DNA of 64,000 nt from the NCBI RefSeq assembly GCF_026016325.1, contig NZ_CP087203.1:930001-994000 (forward strand), written 5' to 3'. Both the position numbers and the translations under genes were made by a program. Shown here one piece after another: positions 33,627-43,450 of the stretch. Source of the stretch: Pseudomonas sp. B21-056 (GTDB taxonomy: Bacteria > Pseudomonadota > Gammaproteobacteria > Pseudomonadales > Pseudomonadaceae). The notes beneath the pieces were generated by a model. The model was not told the origin of the DNA. It ran no database searches and saw only the letters and a program-made list of their open reading frames with translations. Every line of letters begins with the position of its first letter. Within the stretch, counting starts at the first letter, position 1.

Positions 33627-34179
33627 CGAGATCCAAGTCGACGGCGAAGAACTGCCGCACCTGTTGCTGGTGGATGATGACGCCACCTTTACCCGGGTCA
33701 TGGCCCGGGCGATGTCCCGTCGCGGTTTTCGCGTGAGCACCGCCGGTTCCGCCGAGGAGGGCTTGACCATCGCCCAGGCCGACCTGCCGGACTATGCCGC
33801 CCTGGACCTGAAGATGGACGGCGACTCGGGCCTGGTGCTGTTGCCCAAGCTGCTGGAGCTGGACCCGGAGATGCGCGTGGTGATCCTCACCGGTTATTCG
33901 AGCATTGCCACGGCGGTCGAAGCCATCAAGCGCGGCGCCTGCAATTACCTGTGCAAACCGGCGGACGCCGATGACGTGCTGGCCGCGCTGCTGTCCGAGC
34001 ATGCCGACCTTGATACCCTGGTGCCGGAAAACCCCATGTCGGTGGATCGCCTGCAATGGGAGCACATCCAGCGGGTGCTGACCGAGCACGAAGGCAACAT
34101 CTCCGCCACCGCCCGCGCCCTGGGCATGCACCGGCGTACCTTGCAGCGCAAATTGCAGAAGCGGCCCGTGCGTCGCTGA
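33619..34179 (+). CDS. roxR: Response regulator RoxR (RegA/PrrA family)
   Basis: 186 residues. Receiver domain with acidic pocket LLLVDDD, phospho-Asp D63 in ALDLKMDGDSG, Thr in VILTGYSS and Lys in CKPADADD. The RegA-type linker leads to a Fis-like HTH at the C-terminus (NISATARALGMHRRTLQRKL). It is activated by RoxS and regulates terminal-oxidase genes. It overlaps roxS by 8 bases, indicating translational coupling. Length and the HTH sequence match the family closely. Confidence 0.94.
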   Translation: MSDEIQVDGEELPHLLLVDDDATFTRVMARAMSRRGFRVSTAGSAEEGLTIAQADLPDYAALDLKMDGDSGLVLLPKLLELDPEMRVVILTGYSSIATAVEAIKRGACNYLCKPADADDVLAALLSEHADLDTLVPENPMSVDRLQWEHIQRVLTEHEGNISATARALGMHRRTLQRKLQKRPVRR

Positions 34180-34273
34180 ACCTGTGCTGAATGGATAGTG
34201 TCCACCCCCTCGCGACACATCGGGCCGTTGCTCTATGATCGGCCCGACTCTTTCTCTTTATTGAGTTTTAACC

Positions 34274-36001
34274 ATGAATCAGAACGCTGAATATTCCGCG
34301 GTCAATGACGCAGTGCGCGGGCAGTTCTTCCGCCGTGTCTGGCAAATGACCACGCCGTACTGGCGCAGTGAGGAGAAGGGCAAGGCCTGGACGCTGTTGA
34401 TCGCCGTCATCGCGCTGTCGCTGTTCAGTGTGGCGATCTCGGTGTGGATCAACAGTTGGTACAAGGATTTCTACAACGCCCTGCAAGAGAAAAACAGTGA
34501 GGCGTTCTGGCAGTTGATCCTGTATTTCTGCGGCATCGCCGCGGTGGCGATACTGGGCGCGGTGTACCGCTTGTACCTCACGCAGATGCTCACCATTCGC
34601 TGGCGGGCCTGGTTGACCGAGCAGCATTTTGCCCGCTGGCTCGGCAACAAGAACTACTACCAGTTGGAGCAGGGCGGCTACACCGACAACCCGGACCAGC
34701 GGATTTCCGAAGACCTCAACAGCTTCACCAGCAATACCCTGGGTCTGGGGTTGGGCTTGCTGCGCAACGTGGTCAGCCTGGTGTCGTTCTCGATCATCCT
34801 GTGGGGTGTGTCGGGCAGCATCGAGGTGTTCGGCTACACCATTCCCGGCTACATGTTCTGGTGCGCACTGGTGTACGCGGCGGTGGGCAGTTGGCTGACG
34901 CACCTGATCGGCCGTCGCCTGATCGGCCTGAACAACAACCAGCAGCGCTTCGAAGCCGACCTGCGTTTTTCCATGGTACGGGTGCGCGAAAATGCCGAAA
35001 GCATTGCGCTGTACAACGGCGAACCCAACGAGAACCGTCGCCTGAGCGGGCGTTTCGGGCTGGTCTGGCAGAACTTCTGGGACATCATGCGGGTGTCCAA
35101 GCGCCTGACATTCTTCACCTCCGGCTACGGCCAGATCGCGATCATCTTCCCGTTCATGGTGGCGGCGCCGCGCTACTTCGCCGGCAAGATCCAGCTGGGC
35201 GAACTCATGCAGATCAACTCGGCGTTCGGCAACGTGCAGGAGAGTTTCAGCTGGTTCATCAGCGCCTATACCGACCTCGCCGCGTGGCGCGCCACCTGTG
35301 ATCGTCTGCTGAGTTTCCGCCAGGCCATGAGCGACAACGAAGAGCGTGTGCCGGCCATCGATGTGCAAAGCCAGGGCAACCAACTGAAGGTGCACAACCT
35401 GGGGTTGGATCTGAATGACGGACGTCATCTGCTCAACGACGCCGACATGACCGTCGGGGCCGGTGAGCGGGTGATGCTCAGCGGCCGCTCCGGCAGCGGT
35501 AAATCCACGCTGTTCCGGGCGATGGGACATCTGTGGCCCACCGGGCATGGTCGTATTTTGCTGCCGACGGCGCGTTACCTGTTCCTGCCGCAAAAGCCCT
35601 ATCTGCCCATCGGCAGCCTGCGTGAAGTGTTGAGTTATCCACAGCCTGGCGACGTCTACCCCAACGAACGTTATGCACAGGTGCTGGAAACCTGCCGCCT
35701 GCCGCACCTGATCGCGCGGCTGGACGAAAGCAACCACTGGCAGCGCATGCTCTCGCCCGGCGAGCAGCAACGCCTGGCCTTTGCCCGAGCACTGCTCTAC
35801 GCACCGCAGTGGTTGTACATGGACGAAGCCACCTCGGCGATGGACGAAGAGGACGAGGCGACGCTGTATCAGGCGTTGATCGATCAGTTGCCAGGGTTGA
35901 GCATCGTCAGCGTCGGCCACCGAAGCAGTTTGAAACGTTTCCATCCGCGACATGTGCGTATCGAAAATGGCCAACTGCTGGAGCGCGCTGAAGTCACCTG
36001 A
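34274..36001 (+). CDS. SbmA/YddA-type ABC transporter, fused membrane and ATPase domains
   Basis: 575-residue half-transporter. The ABC_membrane_2 (SbmA/BacA-like) domain occupies about 1-350: WTLLIAVIALSLFSVAISVWI, the family segment WYKDFYNALQEKN, RWLGNKNYYQLEQGGYTDNPDQRISED and ENAESIALYNGEPNE. The ATPase domain follows with Walker A SGRSGSGKSTLFRA, signature LSPGEQQRLAFARALLY and Walker B WLYMDEATSAMDEED. Relatives move vitamin B12, bleomycin or antimicrobial peptides; the E. coli relative is YddA. Direction and substrate cannot be decided. It is a single gene with a short upstream gap after roxR. Confidence 0.87.
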   Translation: MNQNAEYSAVNDAVRGQFFRRVWQMTTPYWRSEEKGKAWTLLIAVIALSLFSVAISVWINSWYKDFYNALQEKNSEAFWQLILYFCGIAAVAILGAVYRLYLTQMLTIRWRAWLTEQHFARWLGNKNYYQLEQGGYTDNPDQRISEDLNSFTSNTLGLGLGLLRNVVSLVSFSIILWGVSGSIEVFGYTIPGYMFWCALVYAAVGSWLTHLIGRRLIGLNNNQQRFEADLRFSMVRVRENAESIALYNGEPNENRRLSGRFGLVWQNFWDIMRVSKRLTFFTSGYGQIAIIFPFMVAAPRYFAGKIQLGELMQINSAFGNVQESFSWFISAYTDLAAWRATCDRLLSFRQAMSDNEERVPAIDVQSQGNQLKVHNLGLDLNDGRHLLNDADMTVGAGERVMLSGRSGSGKSTLFRAMGHLWPTGHGRILLPTARYLFLPQKPYLPIGSLREVLSYPQPGDVYPNERYAQVLETCRLPHLIARLDESNHWQRMLSPGEQQRLAFARALLYAPQWLYMDEATSAMDEEDEATLYQALIDQLPGLSIVSVGHRSSLKRFHPRHVRIENGQLLERAEVT

Positions 36002-36019
36002 TTGCCTGTGTCGATCATT

Positions 36020-36151
36020 GTTGTGGCGAGGGGATTTATCCCCGCTGGGCTGCGGAGCAGCCCTTGTCCTATCAGCAAAAGGCGATGTCGATTGGCGTTT
36101 GATTTGATGGGGCGCTCCGCGCCCAACGGGGATAAATCCCCTCGCCACAAC
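36020..36151. repeat. REPIN, 'GTGGCGAGGGGATTTATCCCC' family
   Basis: Arms GTTGTGGCGAGGGGATTTAT and complement enclosing a diverged centre. It lies just after the ABC transporter gene and before the GntR-family gene. Confidence 0.9.
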
Positions 36152-36183
36152 CGGCAATCCATGAAAAGGCCGCCAGGGAACAC

Positions 36184-36213
36184 GGTGATCATACAACCAC
36201 GTTACGCTATGAT
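36184..36213 (+). promoter_or_regulatory. Promoter and putative autoregulatory operator of the GntR-family gene
   Basis: -10 TATGAT at 36208-36213; the -35 zone (36185-36190) is covered by GGTGATCATACAAC (36184-36197). Its complement, GTTGTATGATCACC, matches 12 of 14 positions of GTTGTACGATGACC at the kdgD promoter, suggesting the same regulator binds both. Confidence 0.55.
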
Positions 36214-36248
36214 GATGCGCATTCAACCGCTTGCCGAGACACAGACCC

Positions 36249-36995
36249 ATGGAAAACCCGATCGACGTACCGCGCTTTCCCCGTAAGCGCCGCAGCCTGG
36301 CGCAGGAGTTGGTGACGGTGCTGACCGAGCAGATCCGTGACGGCCTGCTCAAGCGTGGCGACAAGTTGCCCACCGAGTCGGCGATCATGGAAGCCCATGG
36401 CGTCAGCCGCACCGTGGTGCGCGAAGCGATTTCCCGCTTGCAGGCCGCAGGGCAAGTGGAAACCCGCCATGGCATCGGCACCTTCGTGCTGGACACCCCA
36501 AGCCCGAGCGGTTTTCGGATCGACCCGGCCACGGTGGTGACCTTGCGTGATGTGCTGGCAATCCTGGAATTGCGCATCAGCCTGGAAGTGGAGTCCGCCG
36601 GGCTTGCGGCCCAGCGTCGTAGCGACGAGCAACTGGCGACGATGCGCGCCGCCCTCGATGCACTGAACGAAAGCGCAGCCCACGCCACCGATGCAGTGGC
36701 CTCGGACTTCGCCTTCCACCTGGAAATCGCCCTGTCCACAGGCAACCGCTATTTCACCGACATCATGACCCACCTGGGTACCAGCATCATCCCGCGTACC
36801 CGGGTGAACTCGGCACGCCTGGCCCATGACGACCAGCAACACTACATGGACCGCCTGAGCCGCGAGCACGAGGAAATCTACGAGGCTATCGCCCGCCAGG
36901 ATTCGGACGCTGCCCGTGCCGCCATGCGCCTGCACCTGACCAACAGCCGCGAGCGGTTGCGCCAGGCCCATGAAGAAGCGCAAGCGCAGGGCTGA
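36249..36995 (+). CDS. GntR/FadR-family regulator of sugar-acid catabolism
   Basis: 248 residues. Winged-helix domain at about 10-75 (LAQELVTVLTEQIRDGLLKRGDKLPTESAIMEAHGVSRTVVREAISRLQAAGQVETRHGIGTFVL) and an FCD all-helical ligand domain (ILELRISLEVESAGLAA, DFAFHLEIALSTGN, HEEIYEAIARQDSDAARAAMRLHL) with the metal/ligand residues D and H spaced as in the family. ATG 36249 is preferred over 36231. It precedes the galactarate/glucarate genes on the same strand and shares an operator-like motif with kdgD, so it is probably their repressor, analogous to GguR-type regulators. The inducer is inferred to be a hexarate or a pathway intermediate. Confidence 0.87.
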   Translation: MENPIDVPRFPRKRRSLAQELVTVLTEQIRDGLLKRGDKLPTESAIMEAHGVSRTVVREAISRLQAAGQVETRHGIGTFVLDTPSPSGFRIDPATVVTLRDVLAILELRISLEVESAGLAAQRRSDEQLATMRAALDALNESAAHATDAVASDFAFHLEIALSTGNRYFTDIMTHLGTSIIPRTRVNSARLAHDDQQHYMDRLSREHEEIYEAIARQDSDAARAAMRLHLTNSRERLRQAHEEAQAQG

Positions 36996-37007
36996 TCCGC
37001 GAGAACC

Positions 37008-37142
37008 CTGTGGCGAGGGGATTTATCCCCGCTGGGCTGCGAAGCGGCCCTAAAGCCAGACTACCCGGTGCATCAGGCAGATTGAGTTGATTGTTTTGGG
37101 GCCGCTGCGCAGCCCAGCGGGGATAAATCCCCTCGCCACAGG
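37008..37142. repeat. REPIN, 'GTGGCGAGGGGATTTATCCCC' family
   Basis: Outer arms CCTGTGGCGAGGGGATTTAT and complement, with inner GCTGGGCTGCGAAGCGGCCC-type hairpins. It starts 12 bases after the regulator stop codon and separates it from the rest of the locus. Confidence 0.9.
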
Positions 37143-37193
37143 ATGGTCTACCTCAATACCTATGTGCCTGCACGCGGCATGAGCCGAAGAACC

Positions 37194-37571
37194 TTACTCA
37201 ACCTTCAAGCGCACCGGCGCCGAAAGCATGTCATCGCCATAGTCATCGGACTCGCTGAAATACCGGTAACGCAGTTCAACCACCTGGCCGCGATACTTTT
37301 CCAACCTGGCCTTGGGCACGGTCAGTTCCAGTACGGTGAGTTTCTGCGCGTTGCCCTCATCGTCATAGCTGGACAGGGACTTTCGGTCGGCCCATTCAAC
37401 GGGTTCCGAGCCGAGGACCGGCGCGACCTCCCACTCGTATCCGATTTTATCCAGGTCCGGGATCCTGAATTTCAGTCCGCCTTCCAGATCCGCCAAATGA
37501 ACGGTGACCACGTCTGTGTTGGGATCTGTGTCTGAGTACCGGGTGAGGACAGGCTTTTTATAAGTGCTCAT
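37194..37571 (-). CDS. Hypothetical protein, small beta-rich
   Basis: 125 residues, no family recognised, no signal peptide. It has alternating hydrophobic/charged stretches suggesting a beta-sandwich (KLTVLELTVPKARLEKYRGQVVELRYRYFSE) and a Tyr/Asp-rich character. AAGGAG lies 7 bases before ATG 37571, a strong sign that it is expressed. It is on the opposite strand between the regulator gene and the catabolic genes it seems to control, so it is probably an insertion unrelated to sugar-acid metabolism. Confidence 0.7.
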   Translation of the reverse strand: MSTYKKPVLTRYSDTDPNTDVVTVHLADLEGGLKFRIPDLDKIGYEWEVAPVLGSEPVEWADRKSLSSYDDEGNAQKLTVLELTVPKARLEKYRGQVVELRYRYFSESDDYGDDMLSAPVRLKVE

Positions 37572-37705
37572 AGCGTCACTCCTTGAGGGATCGAGCGGGT
37601 CGGTCAGGCTGTTTTAGGACATCGCCTGACGAGGTGAAACTGTCAGAGTCGACAGTGCGGATGAACGGTCCGCCGGTCTTTTTCCCCTTCAATGACGAAA
37701 TGCAG

Positions 37706-37745
37706 TTGACGTTCGTATTTTAAGTTGTACGATGACCTACAACTT
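37706..37745 (+). promoter_or_regulatory. kdgD promoter with overlapping palindromic operator
   Basis: -35 TTGACG (37706-37711) and -10 TACGAT (37728-37733), 16-base spacer. A perfect 8-base dyad AAGTTGTA (37722-37729) / TACAACTT (37738-37745) covers the -10 and contains GTTGTACGATGACC, the motif shared with the regulator gene's promoter. The layout suits repression by the GntR/FadR-type regulator. The rest of the 230-base gap holds nothing else I recognise. Confidence 0.65.
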
Positions 37746-37801
37746 CTGGCCGAAGCTTACCTCTCTCAAACACAATTTTTGCGTCCCAGGGTGTTCGAAT
37801 A

Positions 37802-38713
37802 ATGAATCCACAAGAACTGAAGTCCATCCTCTCGTCTGGCCTGCTGTCGTTCCCGGTCACCGATTTCACTGCACAGGGCGATTTCAATCGCAACAGCTAC
37901 ATCAAGCGTCTCGAGTGGCTGGCCCCCTACGGCGCTTCGGCCCTGTTCGCAGCCGGCGGCACCGGTGAATTCTTCTCCCTGGCCGCCAGCGAGTATTCCC
38001 AAGTCATCAAGACCGCTGTCGACACCTGCGCCACCAGCGTGCCAATCCTCGCTGGTGTCGGCGGCGCGACTCGCCAGGCCATCGAATACGCTCAAGAAGC
38101 CGAGCGCCTGGGTGCCAAGGGCCTGTTGCTGCTGCCGCACTACCTGACCGAAGCCAGCCAGGACGGCGTTGCCGCCCACGTTGAAGCGGTGTGCAAATCG
38201 GTGAAGATCGGTGTGGTGGTGTACAACCGCAACGTCTGCCGCCTGAACGCCACTCAACTGGAGCAGTTGGCCGAGCGTTGCCCGAACCTGATCGGCTACA
38301 AGGACGGCCTGGGCGATATCGAGTTGATGGTGTCGATCCGTCGTCGCCTCGGCGATCGCTTCAGCTACCTGGGCGGCCTGCCGACCGCTGAAGTCTACGC
38401 CGCGGCCTACAAGGCCCTGGGCGTACCGGTCTACTCCTCGGCGGTGTTCAACTTCATTCCGAAGACCGCGATGGACTTCTACCACGCCATCGCCCGTGAC
38501 GATCACGCCACCGTCGGCAAGATCATCGACGATTTCTTCCTGCCGTACCTGGACATCCGCAACCGCAAGGCTGGCTATGCCGTGAGCATCGTCAAGGCGG
38601 GCGCGAAGATCGCCGGCTACGACGCAGGCCCTGTGCGCACCCCGCTGACCGATCTGCTGCCAGAAGAATACGAAGCCCTGGCCGCGCTGATGGACAAGCA
38701 AGGCAAGCAGTAA
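37802..38713 (+). CDS. kdgD: 5-dehydro-4-deoxyglucarate dehydratase
   Basis: Converts 5-dehydro-4-deoxy-D-glucarate to 2,5-dioxopentanoate, water and CO2 in the cytoplasm. 303 residues, DHDPS/NAL-superfamily TIM barrel. The Schiff-base lysine is K167 in [11 protein letters not shown], the catalytic tyrosine is Y141 in [12 protein letters not shown], and GGTGEF (52-57) is the carboxylate-binding loop. The upstream region holds a promoter with an operator. It is the first structural gene of the hexarate pathway; the next enzyme is encoded downstream after a palindromic repeat. Confidence 0.95.
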   Translation: MNPQELKSILSSGLLSFPVTDFTAQGDFNRNSYIKRLEWLAPYGASALFAAGGTGEFFSLAASEYSQVIKTAVDTCATSVPILAGVGGATRQAIEYAQEAERLGAKGLLLLPHYLTEASQDGVAAHVEAVCKSVKIGVVVYNRNVCRLNATQLEQLAERCPNLIGYKDGLGDIELMVSIRRRLGDRFSYLGGLPTAEVYAAAYKALGVPVYSSAVFNFIPKTAMDFYHAIARDDHATVGKIIDDFFLPYLDIRNRKAGYAVSIVKAGAKIAGYDAGPVRTPLTDLLPEEYEALAALMDKQGKQ

Positions 38714-38747
38714 CAGACCCGACAAAGCCACTGAGCAATCAGCGGCT

Positions 38748-38853
38748 CGTTCCCATGCTCCGCGTGGGAATGCACCCAGGGATGCTCTGCGTCGCCAAAA
38801 GCCGAACGCAGAGCGTCCGTTGAGGCGTTTCCACGCTGAGCGTGGGAACGATC
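38748..38853. repeat. Intergenic palindromic repeat, 'CGTTCCCACGCTCTGCGTGGGAA' family, copy 2
   Basis: CGTTCCCATGCTCCGCGTGG at the left and ACGCTGAGCGTGGGAACGAT at the right. It fills most of the gap between kdgD and the dehydrogenase gene. Confidence 0.88.
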
Positions 38854-38888
38854 GGAACTAGACAGGCATTTTGTAAGGAGAAGCATCC

Positions 38889-40334
38889 GTGGCAGATGCA
38901 AAGCGTTTCGATAACTACATCAACGGTCAATGGGTGGCCGGTGCCGACTATTGCACCAATATCAACCCCTCTGACCTGTCCGATGTCATCGGCGAGTACG
39001 CCAAGGCTGACGCAGCTCAAGTCAACACCGCCATCGAAGCCGCCCGCGCCGCGTTCCCGGGCTGGTCGACTTCGGGCATCCAGGCCCGTCACGATGCGCT
39101 GGACAAGGTGGGCAGCGAGATCCTCGCCCGCCGTGAAGAGCTCGGCCAACTGCTGGCTCGGGAAGAGGGCAAGACCCTGCCCGAAGCTATCGGCGAAGTG
39201 ACCCGCGCCGGCAACATTTTCAAGTTCTTCGCCGGTGAATGCCTGCGTCTGTCCGGCGACTACGTGCCGTCGGTGCGTCCGGGCGTCAATGTCGAAGTGA
39301 CCCGTGAAGCCCTGGGTGTGGTCGGCCTGATCACGCCGTGGAACTTCCCCATCGCCATCCCCGCATGGAAAATCGCCCCGGCCCTGGCCTACGGCAATTG
39401 CGTGGTGATCAAGCCTGCCGAGCTGGTACCGGGTTGCGCCTGGGCCCTGGCGGAAATCATTTCCCGCGCCGGTTTCCCGGCCGGTGTGTTCAACCTCGTG
39501 ATGGGCAGCGGTCGCGTGGTTGGCGAAGTGCTGGTCAACAGCCCTAAGGTCGACGGTATCAGCTTCACCGGTTCCGTGGGCGTGGGTCGGCAGATCGCCG
39601 TCAACTGCGTGTCGCGCCAGGCCAAGGTGCAGTTGGAAATGGGCGGCAAGAACCCGCAGATCATCCTCGATGACGCCGACCTCAAGCAGGCGGTCGAACT
39701 GGCGGTGCAGAGTGCGTTCTACTCCACCGGCCAACGTTGCACGGCCTCCAGCCGCCTGATCGTCACCGCCGGTATCCACGACAAGTTCGTCGACGCCATG
39801 GCCGAGCGCATGCAATCGATCAAGGTCGGTCATGCCTTGAAGGCAGGTACGGACATCGGCCCGGTGGTCTCCGAAGCCCAGCTCAACCAGGACCTGAAGT
39901 ACATCGATATCGGCCAGAGCGAAGGCGCGCGGCTGGTCAGCGGCGGTGGCCTGGTGACGTGCGACACCGAAGGCTATTTCCTGGCGCCGACCCTGTTCGC
40001 CGACAGCGAAGCGGCCATGCGCATCAGCCGTGAAGAAATTTTCGGCCCGGTGGCCAACGTCGTGCGTGTGGCCGACTACGAGGCGGCGCTGGCGATGGCC
40101 AACGACACCGAGTTCGGTCTGTCCGCCGGTATCGCCACCACGTCGTTGAAGTACGCAAACCACTTCAAGCGCCATTCCCAGGCGGGCATGGTGATGGTCA
40201 ACCTGCCAACCGCCGGCGTGGACTACCACGTGCCGTTCGGCGGACGCAAAGGTTCGTCCTATGGTTCGCGTGAGCAAGGTCGCTACGCACAAGAGTTCTA
40301 CACCGTGGTGAAGACCTCCTACATCGGTTCCTGA
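38889..40334 (+). CDS. 2,5-dioxovalerate (alpha-ketoglutaric semialdehyde) dehydrogenase
   Basis: Oxidises 2,5-dioxopentanoate to 2-oxoglutarate with NAD(P)+, the last step of the pathway. 481-residue aldehyde dehydrogenase: PWNFPIAIPAWKIAPAL (cofactor-binding N and K), general base E250 in LEMGGKNPQ, nucleophile C284 in STGQRCTASSR, and EEIFGPVANV. Start is GTG 38889 with AAGGAG 8 bases upstream (MADAKRFDNYINGQWV). Its specificity is deduced from the operon context with kdgD and garD; the enzyme family alone could act on several semialdehydes. Confidence 0.9.
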   Translation: MADAKRFDNYINGQWVAGADYCTNINPSDLSDVIGEYAKADAAQVNTAIEAARAAFPGWSTSGIQARHDALDKVGSEILARREELGQLLAREEGKTLPEAIGEVTRAGNIFKFFAGECLRLSGDYVPSVRPGVNVEVTREALGVVGLITPWNFPIAIPAWKIAPALAYGNCVVIKPAELVPGCAWALAEIISRAGFPAGVFNLVMGSGRVVGEVLVNSPKVDGISFTGSVGVGRQIAVNCVSRQAKVQLEMGGKNPQIILDDADLKQAVELAVQSAFYSTGQRCTASSRLIVTAGIHDKFVDAMAERMQSIKVGHALKAGTDIGPVVSEAQLNQDLKYIDIGQSEGARLVSGGGLVTCDTEGYFLAPTLFADSEAAMRISREEIFGPVANVVRVADYEAALAMANDTEFGLSAGIATTSLKYANHFKRHSQAGMVMVNLPTAGVDYHVPFGGRKGSSYGSREQGRYAQEFYTVVKTSYIGS

Positions 40335-40349
40335 AACACAGCAATACCT

Positions 40350-40455
40350 TGTAGGAGCTGCCGAGTGCAACGAGGCTGCGATCTTTGTCCTGTCGCTTGA
40401 GTCCCAAGCGAAAAAGATCAAGATCAAAAGATCGCAGCCTGCGGCAGCTCCTACA
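40350..40455. repeat. REPIN, 'TGTAGGAGCTGCCG' family, copy 1
   Basis: TGTAGGAGCTGCCGAGTGCA with GCTGCGATCTT inside, and the complementary GATCGCAGCCTGCGGCAGCT ending TCCTACA at 40455. It lies between the dehydrogenase and transporter genes (173-base gap). Confidence 0.88.
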
Positions 40456-40507
40456 CCCGCGACACAACATTGACCCGCATAAAAATAAATAGTGGGAGTA
40501 CTGTTAC

Positions 40508-41869
40508 ATGCAAGCGACCAAGCCGACTCACGTCCGCTATTTGATCCTGCTCATGCTGTTCGTGGTGACGACGATCAACTATGCCGACCGTGCCACCATC
40601 GCCATCGCAGGCTCCAGCCTGCAAAAAGACCTCGGCATCGATGCCGTGACCCTCGGTTATATCTTCTCCGCCTTCGGCTGGGCCTACGTGGCCGGGCAGA
40701 TTCCTGGCGGCTGGCTGCTCGACCGCTTCGGCTCGAAAAAAATCTATGCCCTGAGCATTTTCACCTGGTCGCTGTTCACCGTGCTGCAAGGCTATGTCGG
40801 TGAATTCGGCATGTCCACGGCCGTGGTTGCGCTGTTCATGCTGCGCTTTCTGGTCGGTCTGGCCGAAGCGCCGTCCTTCCCGGGCAACGCCCGCATTGTC
40901 GCGGCCTGGTTCCCTACCGCAGAGCGTGGCACGGCTTCGGCGATTTTCAACTCGGCGCAGTACTTCGCTACCGTGTTGTTCGCACCTTTGATGGGCTGGA
41001 TCGTCTACCGCTTCGGCTGGCAGCATGTGTTCATCGTGATGGGCGTGATCGGCATCGTGTTCTCGCTGATCTGGCTCAAAGTGATCCATAGCCCGCGTCA
41101 GCACCCGATGATCAACGAGGCCGAGTTCAACCACATCGCCGCCAATGGTGCGATGGTCGACATGGACCAGGACAAGGGCAAGAAGAAGGCCGACGGTCCG
41201 AAGTGGGATTACATCCGCCAACTGCTCACCAACCGTATGATGCTCGGCGTGTACCTGGGCCAATACTGCATCAACGGCATCACCTACTTCTTCCTGACCT
41301 GGTTCCCGGTGTACCTGGTCCAGGAGCGCGGCATGACCATCCTCAAGGCCGGTTTCATCGCGTCCTTGCCGGCGATCTGCGGTTTTATCGGCGGCGTGCT
41401 GGGCGGGGTGATTTCCGACTACCTGCTGCGCAAGGGCCACTCGCTGACCTTCGCCCGCAAGGCACCGATCATCGCCGGCCTGCTGGTGTCCAGCAGCATC
41501 GTGGCCTGCAACTACGTGGAAATCGAATGGATGGTGGTGGGCTTCATGGCCCTGGCCTTCTTCGGCAAAGGTGTAGGCGCGCTGGGCTGGGCGGTGGTGT
41601 CCGACACGTCGCCCAAACAGATCGCCGGTTTGAGCGGTGGCTTGTTCAACACCTTCGGCAACCTGGCATCGATCACCACGCCAATCGTCATCGGCTACAT
41701 CATCAGCTCCACCGGTTCGTTCAAATGGGCCCTGGTGTTTGTGGGTTGCAATGCGTTGATGGCGGTGTTCAGTTACCTGGTCATCGTCGGGCCGATCAAG
41801 CGTGTCGTGCTCAAGGAACCTGCGGCCAAGGATGCCGACCTCTCCAGCCTGTCTGAAGCCAAATCCTGA
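40508..41869 (+). CDS. MFS D-galactarate/D-glucarate transporter (GudP/GarP type)
   Basis: 453-residue inner-membrane symporter of the anion:cation symporter (ACS) family, twelve predicted helices. N-terminal [20 protein letters not shown] is the family signature, followed by [21 protein letters not shown] (loop 2-3 motif), [22 protein letters not shown] and [23 protein letters not shown] 40508 is preceded by GGGAG. It lies 13 bases upstream of garD and is almost certainly co-transcribed with it, which supports hexarate uptake. Confidence 0.92.
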   Translation: MQATKPTHVRYLILLMLFVVTTINYADRATIAIAGSSLQKDLGIDAVTLGYIFSAFGWAYVAGQIPGGWLLDRFGSKKIYALSIFTWSLFTVLQGYVGEFGMSTAVVALFMLRFLVGLAEAPSFPGNARIVAAWFPTAERGTASAIFNSAQYFATVLFAPLMGWIVYRFGWQHVFIVMGVIGIVFSLIWLKVIHSPRQHPMINEAEFNHIAANGAMVDMDQDKGKKKADGPKWDYIRQLLTNRMMLGVYLGQYCINGITYFFLTWFPVYLVQERGMTILKAGFIASLPAICGFIGGVLGGVISDYLLRKGHSLTFARKAPIIAGLLVSSSIVACNYVEIEWMVVGFMALAFFGKGVGALGWAVVSDTSPKQIAGLSGGLFNTFGNLASITTPIVIGYIISSTGSFKWALVFVGCNALMAVFSYLVIVGPIKRVVLKEPAAKDADLSSLSEAKS

Positions 41870-41882
41870 AGGAGCGGCACCG

Positions 41883-43436
41883 ATGCAACTGATTGAACAT
41901 GCCGATTCGCCCCGTTACATCCGCCTGCACGAGCGGGACAATGTGGTGATCGTCGTCAATGACCAGGGCGTGCCGGCCGGGACCGAATTCCCGGACGGCC
42001 TGGTCACCGTGGACTTCGTGCCACAGAGCCACAAGGTCACGCTGCTGGACATTCCCGAGGGCGGCGAGGTGATTCGCTACGGCCAGGTCATTGGCTATGC
42101 GCTGCAACCGATCCCCCGTGGCAGTTGGGTCAAGGAAGACCAGTTGCGCATGCCCACCGCGCCGCCGCTGGACAGCCTGCCGCTGTCCACTGACGTGCCG
42201 GCCGCCGATGCGCCGCTGGAGGGCTACACCTTCGAAGGCTACCGCAATGCCGACGGTACCGTCGGCACGCGCAATATCCTTGGCATCACCACCACGGTGC
42301 AGTGCGTGACCGGGGTGCTGGACCATGCGGTCAAGCGCATCAAGGAAGAATTGCTGCCCAAGTACCCGAACGTCGATGACGTGGTGGCGCTGACCCACAG
42401 CTACGGTTGTGGCGTGGCGATCACCGCCACCGATGCGTACATCCCGATCCGCACCGTGCGCAACCTGGCGCGCAACCCGAACCTGGGTGGCGAGGCGCTG
42501 GTGATCAGCCTGGGTTGCGAGAAGTTGCAGGCCGGGCAGGTGATGCACGACAACGACAGCTCGGTGGACCTCAGCGAGCCGTGGTTGTATCGCCTGCAGG
42601 ACTCCAGCCATGGCTTTACCGAAATGATCGAGCAGATCATGGCGCTGGCCGAAACCCGCCTGAAGAAGCTCGACCAGCGTCGCCGTGAAACCGTGCCCGC
42701 TTCGGAGTTGATCCTGGGCATGCAATGCGGCGGCAGCGATGCATTTTCCGGCATCACCGCCAACCCGGCCCTGGGCTATGCCTCGGACCTGTTGCTGCGT
42801 GCCGGGGCGACGGTGATGTTTTCCGAAGTCACCGAAGTGCGCGATGCGATCTACCTGCTGACCTCCCGGGCGCAAACCCGGGAAGTCGCCCAGGAACTGG
42901 TGCGCGAGATGGACTGGTACGACCGTTATCTGGCCAAGGGCGAGGCGGATCGCAGTGCCAACACCACGCCGGGCAACAAGAAGGGCGGACTGTCGAACAT
43001 CGTCGAAAAATCCCTGGGCTCGATCGTCAAGTCCGGCAGCAGCGCGATCAACGGCGTACTTGGCCCGGGCGAGCGCTTCAAGGAAAAAGGCCTGATCTTC
43101 TGCGCCACGCCGGCCAGCGATTTTGTCTGTGGCACACTGCAACTGGCGGCGGGGATGAACCTGCACGTGTTCACCACCGGTCGTGGCACGCCGTATGGTC
43201 TGGCGATGGCACCGGTGGTGAAGGTCTCGACCCGTACCGAACTGGCCCAGCGCTGGCCGGACCTGATCGACATCGACGCCGGCCGGATCGCCACTGGACG
43301 GGCGACGATCGAAGAGTTGGGCTGGGAGCTGTTCCACTACTACCTGGATGTAGCCAGCGGCAAGAAGCAGACCTGGGCCGAGCAGCACAAGATCTACAAC
43401 GACATCACCTTGTTCAACCCGGCGCCGATTACCTGA
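41883..43436 (+). CDS. garD: Galactarate dehydratase
   Basis: Dehydrates meso-galactarate to 5-dehydro-4-deoxy-D-glucarate, the KdgD substrate, in the cytoplasm. 517 residues. An N-terminal SAF-like domain ([45 protein letters not shown]) precedes the altronate/galactarate dehydratase core, with [48 protein letters not shown], and the C-terminal [21 protein letters not shown]. The iron-binding cysteines (YGCG, GCEK, QCGG) are present. ATG 41883 follows AAGGAG. No glucarate dehydratase gene is in the window, so galactarate is the only substrate fully covered here. Confidence 0.94.
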   Translation: MQLIEHADSPRYIRLHERDNVVIVVNDQGVPAGTEFPDGLVTVDFVPQSHKVTLLDIPEGGEVIRYGQVIGYALQPIPRGSWVKEDQLRMPTAPPLDSLPLSTDVPAADAPLEGYTFEGYRNADGTVGTRNILGITTTVQCVTGVLDHAVKRIKEELLPKYPNVDDVVALTHSYGCGVAITATDAYIPIRTVRNLARNPNLGGEALVISLGCEKLQAGQVMHDNDSSVDLSEPWLYRLQDSSHGFTEMIEQIMALAETRLKKLDQRRRETVPASELILGMQCGGSDAFSGITANPALGYASDLLLRAGATVMFSEVTEVRDAIYLLTSRAQTREVAQELVREMDWYDRYLAKGEADRSANTTPGNKKGGLSNIVEKSLGSIVKSGSSAINGVLGPGERFKEKGLIFCATPASDFVCGTLQLAAGMNLHVFTTGRGTPYGLAMAPVVKVSTRTELAQRWPDLIDIDAGRIATGRATIEELGWELFHYYLDVASGKKQTWAEQHKIYNDITLFNPAPIT

Positions 43437-43450
43437 TCTGACGTTGTCGT

